A stretch of DNA of 64,000 nt. Source: Theocolax elegans. Taxonomy: Eukaryota > Arthropoda > Insecta > Hymenoptera > Cerocephalidae. Every line of letters starts with the position of its first letter. The first letter of the stretch is position 1. Below the pieces are notes generated by a model. That model was not told the origin of the DNA, did not search any database, and saw nothing but the letters and a program-made list of their open reading frames with translations. The DNA lies in NCBI GenBank assembly GCA_026168455.1, contig CM047425.1, forward strand, positions 47,936,362-48,000,361. Reading direction: 5' to 3'. Position numbers and translations under genes: made by a program. Shown here piece by piece: positions 21,782 through 33,299 of the stretch.

Positions 21782-23440
21782 TTAAATTATGACAATTTTT
21801 TTTGAGCTTACAGTTACAGATATGTGGGATTTGCTTAGTTTTGCTTTTGCAAAGTAGTATTTTGCGATCCCCATGGTCATTTGTTTTGAACTTATTTTTT
21901 TTTCATGTACGTAATTCCAAAGAACAGTTGCATTAGGCATAGAAGATTGAATGAATCTGATAAATATGGGCCAAGTCCATTTTCTTGCTTTTATGCATGA
22001 CATCAAATTACAATAATGCGAATCGTATAAATCAACACCACCCATAAAATGATTGTAAATTTTGAACGAATAAAGAAATAATGTAGTAATTTTTTTCATT
22101 TCAGCAAAAGAAAATCGATTTAGTTCAAATAAAGGAGTAATTCCTGCTGCCGTTGAAAGCACTGATACAGATTTAGAATCCATCACTGAAAATGAAATTG
22201 AGTCCACTATTTTTATTATGTTTTACAGAATAAGTACCTTTTTCTGTTTTTTTTATCGACAGAGTTATTCACATTTACTCTATTTACCCATACCGTACAT
22301 GTAGCTTTCAATCCCACATTTTTTAAATGAATCAACAAGTCGGGATTAGTAAAATATTTATCAAAGTATAAATGATATTGAATCAACTTTTTAGGTACAA
22401 CTGTGGATAATAAATTTTGAGTCATCAAAAGTACTTTTGTAAGCTTACATTTTTCACCAGAAATATTTGAACCTTTACCACAATATAGTTCAGGTTTGTT
22501 TTGAATAAATTGTTGTAAATTTCTAAGACCATCTCATCGATATACAGTGCGGTAAAAAAAATCGAATTGCTGTAAGTTTTTTCTGATAATTTGAAGGACT
22601 TTACAAACTTTCCAAGTTTTATTATTATCATTTTTATCATCTGGTTTATTCATCTTTAATTTTGATTTTATTTTCATAAATATATCGCGAGACATTACTG
22701 ACGAAACGACTGGCCATGAAAGAAGTAAAACTATATACCAATAAAACCTCTAGCACATGATGGGATCGAAGTAGCTCGCTCAAGGATTTCGACGAATAGC
22801 TATAAGTGTTTGCAGTGAAACACTAATTGAACTTTATTTGTAATGAAGGAAACGATACAATAGTAGTGGTCGGCATGTAATTAGACCATAAACGTAACAA
22901 AAGGTAACTGAACTGAACTAACGTGGTTGTCCTCCTTATATACCCTCCGAAGGAAGAGGGGTGAGATGCGACCCCTTTGAAAGGGAGGGCTCAGGTCCCA
23001 CTTCGAACCGGCAGCAGTACCCAAACCGATTCATACGGAATGAAGTGGTCCGTTTCCGACAATTGTTAACTCCAATATTCCTATACAAATATTCAATTCA
23101 TCTTCAGTAAGTTTATAACCATTCAAATTAGCACATTAAATAAACATAATTCTTTATTTCCTTGGAAAAAAGTTCAAACAGTTCAACTGCAGATAAATTG
23201 CGAATCATTTTTTTCGTATGATTAGACAGTAAAATCTTATTTTTGAAAGATTCATTATACTTTTTTTCTACATCAAACCATCCATAACTATGCTCTTTTT
23301 TTAATTTCGTTTGACCTTCAGTGTAGCTATCTAGTACTTGATGGTGTGAAACCTTAGATATTTCATGATTTTCAGAATCAAATTCTAAATCAGAATTAGA
23401 ATCTCCATAATCATTGACATTTGGGATATAAACTGCATTA
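21782..23440 (-). pseudogene. piggyBac-like transposase relic 2
   Basis: Reads from about 23440 to 21782. An acidic N-terminus, then EHSYGWFDVEKKY and AVELFELFFSKEI, is interrupted by an LTR (22699-23061). It resumes with MSRDIFMKI and NKTWKVCKVLQ, then YHLYFDKYFTNPDLL and GLKATCTVW (22216-22428), and ends with YNHFMGGVDLYDSHY and ARKWTWPIFIRF (21782-22207). The central DDE segment containing the KPIRFG-type motif is deleted, and several frameshifts are present. Inactive. Confidence 0.75.
22699..23061 (-). mobile_element. Solo LTR inside piggyBac relic 2
   Basis: 363 bp beginning TGTCGGAAACGG and ending TCGTCA on the - strand, with a TATA-like gtatataagg and a downstream aataaag polyadenylation signal. 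It splits the piggyBac coding sequence just before MSRD. Flanks attac/attgt are an imperfect 5-bp duplication at best. Confidence 0.6.
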
Positions 23441-23479
23441 TGCCACCTCCAATCTCAGGGCTGAATTGAGCGTATGCAC

Positions 23480-23880
23480 CATACGTTAACCAAATATCCG
23501 CCAATTCGCCAAGACACCAACATCTGCACTGAACATGAAAGCAGTGGCTACTGTCGTCATGAATTACTGTTAGGATACAAACGCAGTTGACCTCACCACC
23601 AACCTCATCCAGCTACAAACGATGGCTGCAATGAATCTTATACAGTCAAAATATTGATCCAAATACTACTACGATAGAAGGCTAAACGTACAACATTTTA
23701 GGGAAGGCAAAATAGTTCGATTAGTTAAGAACCCACCGGTAGGCAAATTTCGTAAAACACAATATTATAAACACAATTAGAAATAGACCCATAAACAAAA
23801 CCGTGCACGCTAATAAGCTCAAACGAGCCCCCGACATCCAAACTTTACCTACTACAACAAACAATAGAGTAGGAGCTCAA
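23480..23880 (+). pseudogene. Gypsy-type pol C-terminal relic
   Basis: Near 23665-23745 the + frame reads YYDRRLNVQHFREGKIVRLVKNPPVGKF, split here as YYDRRLN and GKIVRLVKNP, followed by VHANKLKRAP near 23805-23830. This is the pattern at the end of Ty3/Gypsy integrases. Several stops and an internal deletion are present. Confidence 0.55.
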
Positions 23881-24989
23881 AATCCTTAGCGCGGACTTGA
23901 TACCGCGGCTAACGGACGCGCCCAAGGTGCGTAATATTTCTCTTTTTTTTATTATTAGCTACATACTACCAAGTAATTACAAATATTAAAATCATAAAAC
24001 TATTATCATAAATTACGACTATACTATCATATACTTAAGCGCGACATCAATCATACTAGTTAAGACTAAACAAATAATCAGCAAATTTCTAATCGAAAAT
24101 TCTATTTCATGAACAAGGATTTGCGGTTTATGTACTAGAGAGTAGTTCTATTACCGCGGCTAACGGACGCGCCTTAGGCGTGTGCTACTAACAACCCATA
24201 CAGTAAACAATCTAAATACAGAATAGTAAATAATGAAAAGATTTATAAATAAATTAAATCCTATCAACAAATAAATTACGAAAATTATTATTTTTAGAGA
24301 CATAATAACTGGAATCTTAGTTAACAAAATCTAACTAAACCCCGTTCCTATAAACCATTAGGAACCTGGATATCAATTTGTTAACTAACAATTGTAAACA
24401 CTCGAACAAATCATCTATATAGTTTTGTAAAGCTCGTACACCAAATAATATATATTTATAAAAATATACCCTTCTAATAATAAATAAATTTGTATATAAA
24501 TTAAATAACACAACAAAAATAACACTTACCAAAATAAATTAAGAATTAACAATTAAGTAAGTAATAGCAATTAACAATCGAGTCAATTAGGTAATTAACG
24601 CACGATAAATAATAGTCAGCATTTAAGCTAAACGAATAATTAACAATAAATAATAATAATAATATCAAATCATACACAATTTTTCAACGGAACCAATCAT
24701 ACAAACTAAAACAGTAAGTAACGAACGAGTGACGGAGCCGCGAGAGGGGAAGTCGCATTGGCGGAGCCCGAAGAGGCGATGCGTCCCCACGTGCTCGGAT
24801 ATACTCAGGCGCGAGAATCAGGCAAACATGCGGCAAGCGAATGGGAGAGGAGACGGTCATCACGCGCCTTGTTTTCGTCTCAATGGACCGCTATGCACTA
24901 CTGTGACTCGCCTTAGTCCCCACGACCGTAGTACACGCGTCAAAGAAATATCTACAGTATATAAAACGTGTATATATATATATATATAT
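23881..24989. other. LTR-like remnant and AT-rich sequence
   Basis: ccgcggctaacggacgcgcc occurs twice (about 23905 and 24155), suggesting duplicated LTR-type sequence after the Gypsy relic. At 24720-24985 a GC-rich block ends in the TATA-like agtatataaaacg (about 24956), followed by a TA tract into which the next foldback is inserted. No gene seen. Confidence 0.4.
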
Positions 24990-26641
24990 GGGTGGTTCTC
25001 TGTGACATCAAAGATGAAAAAAATAAATATTGCTATAACTGTGGGAATATGTTTTAGAGGTATCCAGTAGTTCTCCTGAATTTTTTCAGATTTTTTCTGG
25101 GCCATTATTTTAAGTTACAGAGAGTCAAAGTTGACATTTTAGCACTTTTTTGCATTATATGCCCATTTTCATGAATTTTTAGCTCCCAGGGGATGCATTT
25201 TTCACTAAAAACATGAGTATGACTTTTTTTGTAAAATTTTCCGAACTTTTCATTAAAAATACTTTTAAAGACATAAATGTATGCTGTCACACTCTTGTAA
25301 GCCATTTAAACCTTAAATAGTGAAAATCAGCAATTCTGCTCCGGACTCTGGTAACCTAATACTGTCTAAAAGATGTCTTTTTATAGTCAGAAACTGCCTA
25401 AAAATTTCCAGAGTGGGTCTAAATCATTAAGATCACTTATGGTCAAAATATCCGGGAAAAGTGCCCGAAATATTAATAGAAATGTATATTTGTTGCCTTA
25501 TAACGATGAATCTAGTAGCATGATCATTGCAAAAAAATTTATGCACTTACCTTAGCATGGTAGAAAAGTATATCCACTTGTTTCAGTATCCATCTAATCC
25601 CCTGTAAGCTGCTTAAAATACAAATATTATTATAAAATTATAAAAAATTATTTTTTAAACATTTATAATGCTGGATTTTTAGTTTTACATCCCTTACAAG
25701 AATTATAATACTAATCTGAAGGATTACTATAAAAATATCAACATTATTATTATTATTATTCAGCAATACATTGTTTAGATTTCACAAACTTGTCACTGTC
25801 ACGTTATCATATTATTCATTATAATTACATATCCGATTTATTTATATATCTTTTGTATTAAATACGTATATTCAGTTATTGTAATAATGATGTTTATATA
25901 TTTATAGTAATCCTTCAGATTAGTATTATAATTCTTGTAAGGGATGTAAAACTAAAAATTCAGCATTATAAATGTTTAAAAATTAATTTTTTACATTTGT
26001 ATAATAATATTTGTATTTTTAGTAGTTTACAGGGGATTAGATGGATACTGAAACAAGTGAAGATACTTTTCTACCACTCCAAGGTAAGTGCACAAATTTT
26101 TTTGCAATGATCATGCTAATAGATTCATCGTTATAAGGCAACAAATATACATTTCTATTAATATTTCGGGCGCTTTTCCCGGATATTTTGACCATAAGTG
26201 ATCTTAATGATTTAGACCCACTCTGGAAATTTTTAGGCAGTTTCTGACTATAAAAAGACATCTTTTAGACAGTATTAGGTTACCAGAGTCCGGAGCAGAA
26301 TTGCTGATTTTCACTATTTAAGGTTTAAATGGCTTACAAGAGTATGACAGCATACATTTATGTCTTTAAAAGTATTTTTAATGAAAAGTTCGGAAAATTT
26401 TACAAAAAAAGTCATACTTATGTTTTTAATGAAAAATGCATCCTCTGGGAGCTAAAAATTCATGAAAATGGGCATATAATGCAAAAAAGTGCTAAAATGT
26501 CAACTTTGACTCTCTGTAACTTAAAATAATAGCCCAGAAAAACTCTGAAAAAATTCAGGAGAACTACTGGATACCTCTAAAATATATTCCCACAGTTATA
26601 GCAATATTTATTTTTTGTCATGATGTCACAGAGAACCACCC
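24990..26641. mobile_element. 1.65-kb foldback element with ~770-bp inverted arms
   Basis: The element starts GGGTGGTTCTCTGTGACATC and ends with its inverse, in a TA tract. The arms (24990 to ~25763 and ~25878 to 26641) are near-perfect mirror images around a ~115-bp spacer. The short open frames in each arm (60-74 codons) are duplicates of one another and resemble nothing known. TA flanks suggest a TA-targeting DNA transposon, but no transposase is present. Confidence 0.8.
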
Positions 26642-26679
26642 ATATATATATATTGTAATGGGGTTAGTACTGGGGAATA

Positions 26680-26835
26680 TAAGGCCTCTGTTAGGCCCAG
26701 TCTGTCCCAACTTACCAACTCGACAGTCCCACGATGCGGCCGGGAATCACTTTGATTCCCGTGCAATGCCGTTAACAACGCCAAACACTTTGTTTGGCTT
26801 TGAAACCGTGTGTAGGGCCCTATACCCAAAATTGC
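26680..26835 (+). repeat. Dispersed repeat family, copy B
   Basis: Contains gggaatcactttgattcccgtgcaatgccg, split here as gggaatcac and gtgcaatgccgttaac, then tttggctttgaaaccgtgtg and ctatacccaa, parallel to copies A (7030) and C (52012). Confidence 0.6.
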
Positions 26836-27272
26836 CAACTAGAGTAAACGGAGAGGGCGGTATTCGTTGGAAAGGACTATCAAAGGGAAACATATTATTA
26901 ACAAGCGAGATATTATGTTAGTTGTCGAGAAAGATAATCTCGCCGAGTCCGTTTATCCAATAAATAAACAATTATCAACAAATTGGACCCTAACAATTGA
27001 GGGGGAGTCGTACCGTTGACTACCCCCGAGATCAGCGCAAAAACAATCAGTTAAAAACCACAAGCGATCGCACTATAAGCAACCGATCCGGTAACGATCG
27101 GTTACTTAACCTGATGGCTGTGGCGTCACGCTGTGTGACGTATATAGCTCTGACGTAGGGAGCTCTGACGTAGGAGCTGCCTACGTCACGCACGCCTTCT
27201 CTCGTGAACTATTCACAACATTTGTTACGAAATATACTATAAATATTTGCAAAGTTTTTGGGCTGGATGATT
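26836..27272. promoter_or_regulatory. GC-richer LTR-like remnant
   Basis: Holds aataaa near 26960, ttggaccctaac (a possible LTR boundary) near 26983, and a cluster of TGACGTA half-CRE motifs at 27136-27190 around a gtatatag TATA-like sequence. Probably part of an old LTR; no partner was found. Confidence 0.35.
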
Positions 27273-27768
27273 GAATCCTTAATTCAAGCATTTAGCGAGC
27301 ACTTTAAAATGTTTGTATTCTATCAAACTGTTGGCCTTTGTTAGATGTTAATGGAAACTATAATATACATCACTAATATCTATCATATGCGTTTTTTGAG
27401 TTAATTCCATAGATCCTCCATATAGCTTGTCTCGATCCAACGAACTACAAATAATAATAGAATTATTTTCGGTTAAGTATATGCGAATTAAAATCGAATT
27501 ACTTAAGAGTATCAACTTTTCATATTAATATACTATTAAAATTCATGTATTGAACTTTGAAGTGTGTATTTTAAATTGTTTTAATCTTGCTAATAAAATC
27601 AATTGACCAGCGAAGTTCGCTTTAATGATAGACTTGTACCTCTTTGCTGCATTATTAGTGTTAGATGTAGTAGGTATAGAAGCATTTGATTCAATTAGCC
27701 TAAAAAACAAAAATGTATATAAATTTAAGAATGACAAATGCACAACAATAATCAGAAATTCATATAAT
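27273..27768 (-). repeat. Left arm of ~496-bp inverted repeat
   Basis: Pairs with 31735-32230 at roughly 85-90% identity by eye. On the - strand each arm carries an acceptor (poly-T then AG) and an exon-like end reading RLIESNAS, PTTS and KRYKS, as the last exon of an unrecognised protein would. Confidence 0.7.
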
Positions 27769-28274
27769 TAAAAAAAGTCTATTTACTTGACAAAGTAAAA
27801 GAAAAATAACAAAATATTATACATTAACTTGTAATAAAATAATTAAATTAAATTTGAATATTATTCGAAATGCTAACTAATAGAAAGTCATATTGTTGTG
27901 CCCTACAAAGAATAGCAAGTTTACGATACATCGTCAGCTTAGTGCATAAAGGCGCCAATTGAAAATTAATTTTAAGAAGGTAGCAACCAACTAAGAAATA
28001 ATTTTAAGAAGATGCCAATAAAAAAATAATTTTAAAAAGATACCAATTGAAAATTCTTCTTAATAAGGTGACTGTTAAAAATTCTTTTCAGAAGGTGCAA
28101 AAAATTATAGTCTTTTTTCACTGTTCAAAATTGTGACAACACTTTAATGTCTTTAATTACTACATATCAAAGATTATTATTTTCTGTCACCTTCTTAAAA
28201 AAACTTTTAATTGCCATCTCCCTAAAATTATTTGTGTATCGGCACCTTCGTAAAATTATTTTTGAATTGGTACC
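27769..28274. repeat. AT-rich sequence with ~27-30 bp imperfect repeats
   Basis: Units like ttttaagaaggtaccaattg recur at about 27950-28100 in one orientation and at about 28180-28275 in the other (aaaattatttttgaattgg), giving an overall inverted layout. Non-coding. Confidence 0.5.
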
Positions 28275-28902
28275 TTAACCTTTTGGCTGCGGGAAAATTT
28301 TAGTACTAAACGACCTTTTATAAAATGCAAAATGTGTACATGAGATCATTGGATATTTCAGGTAGAGTCCCCACCCTGACTGCTGGTCGATAAATCGACC
28401 ACCCCCGCAGGCAACTTAACGTACAATGTAAAATTTTTTTCTCAGTTTCCAGGAAAACTCTAGAGGGTATTTTTTTCTAATTTCTCGCGCTGAACATGGA
28501 AAAATTAGTAAAAAAATCCTAAAAATACTCTTGAAATAGATTTTAAAGGTCAGATTTTTTTCTAGCATAGATAGAATTTTTTGAAGATTTTCGTACATAG
28601 TATCATGGACTGAATAAAAAAAAATTCTGAAAAAAATAGCTGAGGTATCATTGATCTTAAAAATTTACATTCAAGGTCGCATTCACTTCTAAAACAAGTG
28701 CAACAAACATCTGGTACATTTGTCAAGATGTCAAGAAATATTCTGACATTCGCTCTTAGCATAACCCAGGATCAACGGCGTGGACGTGGCGAAAAGGTGA
28801 TCTCATTGGGTTGCTTGATTTTCGTGAGTCCCCTTGCCTCTCACGTTTCGGGGTGCTTGATTTCCGTGAGTCTCCTTGCCTCTCGCGTAGGAATGATTGG
28901 CT

Positions 28903-29106
28903 CTACGGTAATGTCTCTTTTGTGTGGTACTCTTCAAAGCATGGTGCTGCGCATAGAGGAGATTCACAACTAGGGCAAATGTATGTCGTTCTACGTGGCG
29001 TCTTACGCAAAGTGGCATCTTCGACTTGTACCTTGCCTCGGGAAATGGCGGCAAACTGATCGAATGGGAGAGTCATTGTAAGGAGAGGTGCTTGCAGAAG
29101 GATCAA
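28903..29106 (-). pseudogene. piggyBac C-terminal cysteine-rich domain
   Basis: Reads RKTPRRTTYICPSCESPLC, then APCFEEYHTKETLP and a stop. The C-x2-C ... C-x3-C plus H pattern is the zinc-binding, end-recognising tail of piggyBac transposases. It lies in a different frame from 29170-30270, so the protein is split by a frameshift near 29110-29200. Confidence 0.7.
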
Positions 29107-29169
29107 GTTTCAGTAATGATCTAGCAACCTGTAATCTAAATGAAGGGAACAATATAGCTTTCACGTTTC

Positions 29170-30270
29170 TCACTTTATACAACGCATGAGCATTGGATAG
29201 ACAAAGATCAATAAGATGAAAAAAAGCTTTCGATACCATTTCATTGTTTTTCGCACTGTTTCTGTTATAGATAATTGTCTATGAACATTATCAATACCAC
29301 CCATATTTTGATTATAATCGTGGACAGACCTTGGCTTTATGATATCTTTATTTGTTAGGTAATATTTTTTTCCAGTTGCACAGAATTCAAGTTCGTGCAC
29401 AGTTGTAAGCATACGAACGCTACGTTTATCTTCCCACCTCACTGCCATCCACACATTGTTGTGAGAGACTTGTACTTCACCTCGAACTAACTTGCTTTCA
29501 AGCTTTGGCATTCCCTTTCTATTTACCTTCACTGTACCACACATACCGGTATCACGATCGTGTAAAAATTATGCCAAAGTGGGAGATGTATACCAATTGT
29601 CTATGTATACAAAATGACCCTTATAAAAATAAGATTGTAAAAAGTGAGCTACAATATCGCTAGTAACACCCAAATCAAACTTTTGATAATCAGTGTCTGC
29701 GCCAGTATAAACAATAAAATCCAACACGAATCCCGTCTCGCAGTCTACAATCATGAATAGCTTGATACCAAAGCGATTTCTCTTCAAAGGAATGTACTGC
29801 TTGAATCGAAGCCTACCTTTCCATAATAATAGACTTTCATCTATGCACAGATTTTTTCCTGAAGTAAGAACTGCTGAAAATTCGCTTTGCACGAGTTCTA
29901 TTACTGGCTTTATTTTCACTAAAGGATGATTTTCGATTTCTTCATTATTATGAAAATGTAAACATCGTAGGATGTGAATATATCTATCGCAAGGCATTAT
30001 TTGGCCAAAAATTGGAGTGTGTAGCAAAAGATCTGTGGACCAATAACTTTGTAAATTGCCTTTACAGACATGGCCCATTAGAATGGAAAGACCTAGAAAA
30101 GTTTCCAATTCTGTTTTTGTGACAGGGGACCAAGCTTTCATGTGCGAAGAACGAGTTATGGGATTTTGAGTTGCGTAACGATTGGTTTCCTCTACAATTT
30201 TTTTGAGCAAAGAAAAATCACAAAAGTAATTGAAATAATCAATTGGTGTATTTCCTGAAAAAGAGATATT
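29170..30270 (-). pseudogene. piggyBac transposase, near-intact
   Basis: DDE transposase of piggyBac/PGBD type. From TPIDYFNYFCD (about 30250) it runs through LGLSILMGH, CIDESLLLWKGRL, LKRNRFGIKLF, IVYTGADTDY, VYIDNWYTSP, KPRSVHDYNQNMGGIDN and MKWYRKLFF, all family landmarks with the expected acidic residues. Only one nonsense codon (TAA, 29569-29571) interrupts this long frame; reading continues in the same frame to 29170, where a frameshift leads into the C-terminal domain. The open frame extends upstream to 30411, but that part looks like inserted repeat, not transposase. Confidence 0.8.
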
Positions 30271-30667
30271 CGAATTTATTTCGGAGCTTCGGAACGAGAG
30301 AAATTTTGAACTACGCGAGAAAATTTGAGTACCCGACAATTTTTGGGCTACCCGATTAAACCCGGCGTACCCGACTATTTTCAGACTTTTCGATGAATAT
30401 TGGGGTAACAACTGTACGACTTATATAAATTGATCTTTACAATTATGCAGGAACTCAGATTATATATTGTGTGGCACAAGATTTCGGACAATTTGAAATT
30501 AATCGACAACCCAGAATTTTCCGGTAAACCGAGTATTTTTGAGCAGCACCAATTTTTTGGATAACCCAAGTATTTCTGCGCAACCCGAATAGGTCGAGGC
30601 TCGATACGAACCGGGTCCAAAACACCGGATCCGACCTGACCCGTGTTTTCGGCTACCCGCACACATC
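30270..30667 (-). mobile_element. GC-richer insertion in the piggyBac 5' part
   Basis: About 400 bp rich in cccga/acccg motifs (gggtacccgac-like), ending at acatCTAGT near 30667. It replaces the expected transposase N-terminus and adds unrelated codons to the frame. The CTAGT end resembles the Helitron-like termini elsewhere in the window, though without a clear hairpin. Confidence 0.4.
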
Positions 30668-30963
30668 TAGTATATATCCTTAAAATTTAGGAATTTACTA
30701 CATTAATTATAGAGATTCTAGGTCGATTTCATGCCGGATAGCTTTTAAAAACTCGATTTTAAAAATATGTGTGCAAAAATCATATATTTTTTTAATAAAA
30801 TATCCCGATTTTCTAAATCCAAATTTGGTATACACCAATGGAAAGAGCGTGGCTTACACTTTGATAATGACTCTTTCAATTTTTTGAAATCGCAAATAAT
30901 ATAAATTATAGGTCTCCGAAGAGCAGTGCACAGGATGGGGTATGTTGGGCCGAAACGGGTTAA

Positions 30964-31734
30964 AACTGAATACAGAATGAGTGCCTTAAAAAATTAATGT
31001 TAATCAAATTGATTTTGTGTAAAAAATGCAGATATATATATTGTTATAAAAAAACTTTCATTGCACAAAAAGTTATGAATGGGTTGATGCGATGATGAAA
31101 TATAAAGAAAACTTTACATTCGTTTCAAATGTGAAGTTGTGAATGTTGTAAATTCAAATTAATTACATCAACAGCTATGGTGCTCAACTCTGATTTTATG
31201 TGGTAAAAACTCTATTTTCTTTAAATGTCCATAATTATTGTCGAATATGAACTAAGCCTACCTGACGGCAACGCCAATTTTGCTCGCAAATTTTCGGGTA
31301 GCGTATTTGTGAAGCTATCGGTACGGACCCCCTTCAGAAATAAAGGTATATATATATATATAGTCGTGCGGTTCGGTGTCCGGTATTTCTTAAATTCGGT
31401 CGGTCGGCTGTTTTGGGTTTTCGCAAACAAATTACGGTACTATTAAGTAGTTGCTTCAATTCAATTTTACGTGAGTTACTAGATTGGTGCTCGCGTGTCT
31501 CTCGTGTCCGCAAAATTTTGGGATAATTATCTTGCATGTGTATTTGAAGATGCGGAAACTGTTTTTCTCTGATCTATATTCGCTCAAGGTTCGAGTCTTT
31601 TACGCTATTTCATGTAAGGTTAATCCGAATTGGAGTGTGTCACCCTGCACGTCGTTGTTCGTATTAGTAAAGCAGGTTCCTCGGTCTTCAGGTTATTTTT
31701 CTTTTACTTTGTCAGGTAAATAGACTTTTTCAAA
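30964..31734 (+). other. Spacer with exon-like segment
   Basis: No recognised gene. A 79-codon frame at 31484-31723 ends at a donor-like gtcag/GTAAAT and is followed at 31804 by a poly-T acceptor in the right inverted-repeat arm, so the two could form a short spliced transcript. The protein sequence is unfamiliar. Confidence 0.35.
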
Positions 31735-32230
31735 TTATTTGAATTACTGATTATTGTTGTGCTTTTGTCATTCTTAAATTTATATACATTTTCGTTTTTT
31801 TTAGGCTAATTGAATCAAATGCTTCTGTACCTACTACATCTAGCACTGATAATGCACCAAAGAGGTACAAGTCTACCAATGAAGTGAAATTCACTGGTCA
31901 ATTGGCTTAATTAGCAAGATTAAAACAATTTTAAATAAACACTTCAAAGTTCAATACGTGAATTCTAATAGTATATTAATATGAAAATTTAATACTCTTA
32001 AGTAATTCGATTTTAATTCGCATATACTTAACCGAAAATAATTCTATTATTATTTGTAGTTCGTTGGATCGAGACAAGCTATTTGGAGGTTCTATGGAAT
32101 TAACTCCAAAAACGCATATGATAGGTATTAGTGATGTATATTATAGTTTCCATTAACATCTAACAAAGACCAACAGTTTCATAGAATACAAAAATTTTAA
32201 ACTGCTCGCTAAATGATGAAGTAAAGATTC
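31735..32230 (+). repeat. Right arm of ~496-bp inverted repeat
   Basis: Mirror of 27273-27768. On the + strand it has the acceptor ttttttttag at about 31804, then the exon-like RLIESNASVPTTS, KRYKSTNEV and a TAA near 31908. Confidence 0.7.
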
Positions 32231-32648
32231 ATTTTAAAAAAAGTAAACAATGCGTAAAATGCGATTCTACGCACACGTATAACGAAAATAATATTATATA
32301 TGACCACAGTGAAACCATATACTAAAGGTTCAGATCGCATTAGGTCTCTAAAACGCTTATTATTTATAAATCGTCGGTTTATTAATTGTCTTATATACCT
32401 AATTTTAAAAATATCAATGCATGTCAAAAGCGTATCTGAAAAATGGATTCGATTTTTCGTACTTATTTTTTAAAAATATTTATGTAGGCAAAAAGTGTTG
32501 CATACCTAAAGTTTTGTCTAAATGAGTTGAAAATTTTTTGTAAATTGTAATGTAAACTGTAATTGAAACTCTTATAGTAAAATGAATATTTATTTTTAGA
32601 GATGACAAAGAAGTGGTTTTCTATACCTTTTTTAACACTTTTATGCAT
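32231..32648. other. AT-rich intronic sequence
   Basis: Nothing recognised. Confidence 0.5.
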
Positions 32649-32652
32649 TTAA

Positions 32653-33156
32653 GGGGATGTCGAAGCTATAGCCTCCATCAAAAACCGCTCGATTTCACGG
32701 CTTCGAATGGCGCTGTAGTCAGGTGTCGATTTCGACGATAAACGTACTTCAAACATAAATTATAAATTATAGAGCTGTCAAAAGATACTTTCCCCCCTAG
32801 CTATGTCTAAACTTAAGGTAATTATAATATTACTCTTGGCAGCAAATGTTTATTTTTTTAAAGAAATGTGAAATACGTCTCATATTCAATGAATCTATAT
32901 CTGACGTAATGCTACACGCAACGTATTTCACATTTCTTTAAAAAAATAAACATTTGCTGCCAAGAGTAATGTTACAATTACCTTAATTTTAGTTATAGCT
33001 AGGGGGGAAAGTATCTTTCAACAGCTCTACATAGCTGCAAAATTTATAATTTATGTTTGAAGTACGTTTATCGTCGAAATCGACACCTGACTACAGCGCC
33101 ATTCGAAGCCGTGAGATCGAGCGGCTTTTGATGGAGGCTATAGCTCCGACATCCCC
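32653..33156. mobile_element. 504-bp foldback MITE with TTAA duplications
   Basis: TTAA at 32649-32652 and 33157-33160 bracket arms of about 235 bp that are nearly perfect inverted repeats (GGGGATGTCG... at each end). The TTAA target points to piggyBac-type (or Kolobok-type) mobilisation. Non-coding. Confidence 0.85.
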
Positions 33157-33165
33157 TTAACTTGC

Positions 33166-33249
33166 AGGCAGGCAGGCAGGCAGGCAAGCAAGCAAGCACG
33201 TAAACAAGCAAACAAACAAATAAATAAATAAGTAAATAAATAAATACAA
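33166..33249 (+). repeat. Graded tetranucleotide microsatellite
   Basis: Runs from ggca units through agca and aaca to aata units without a break. Confidence 0.9.
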
Positions 33250-33299
33250 CACGCAACACCAATTAAACAAAAAGCAGTCAATATCAATAAGATTTATCA

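Larger units (their letters stand above)
28279..30959 (-). mobile_element. piggyBac-type element with TTAA target duplications
   Basis: TTAA at 28275-28278 and at 30960-30963. The ends are loosely inverted: CCTTTTGGCTGCGGG at left; CCCGTTTCGGCCC on the - strand at right. The 2.68-kb interior carries one transposase gene on the - strand. It sits inside the 27273-32230 inverted-repeat pair. Confidence 0.75.

Noticed and set aside
25373..26529. Duplicated 60-74 codon ORFs in the foldback arms
   Set aside because: Present as mirror copies because the arms are inverted repeats; no recognisable domain.
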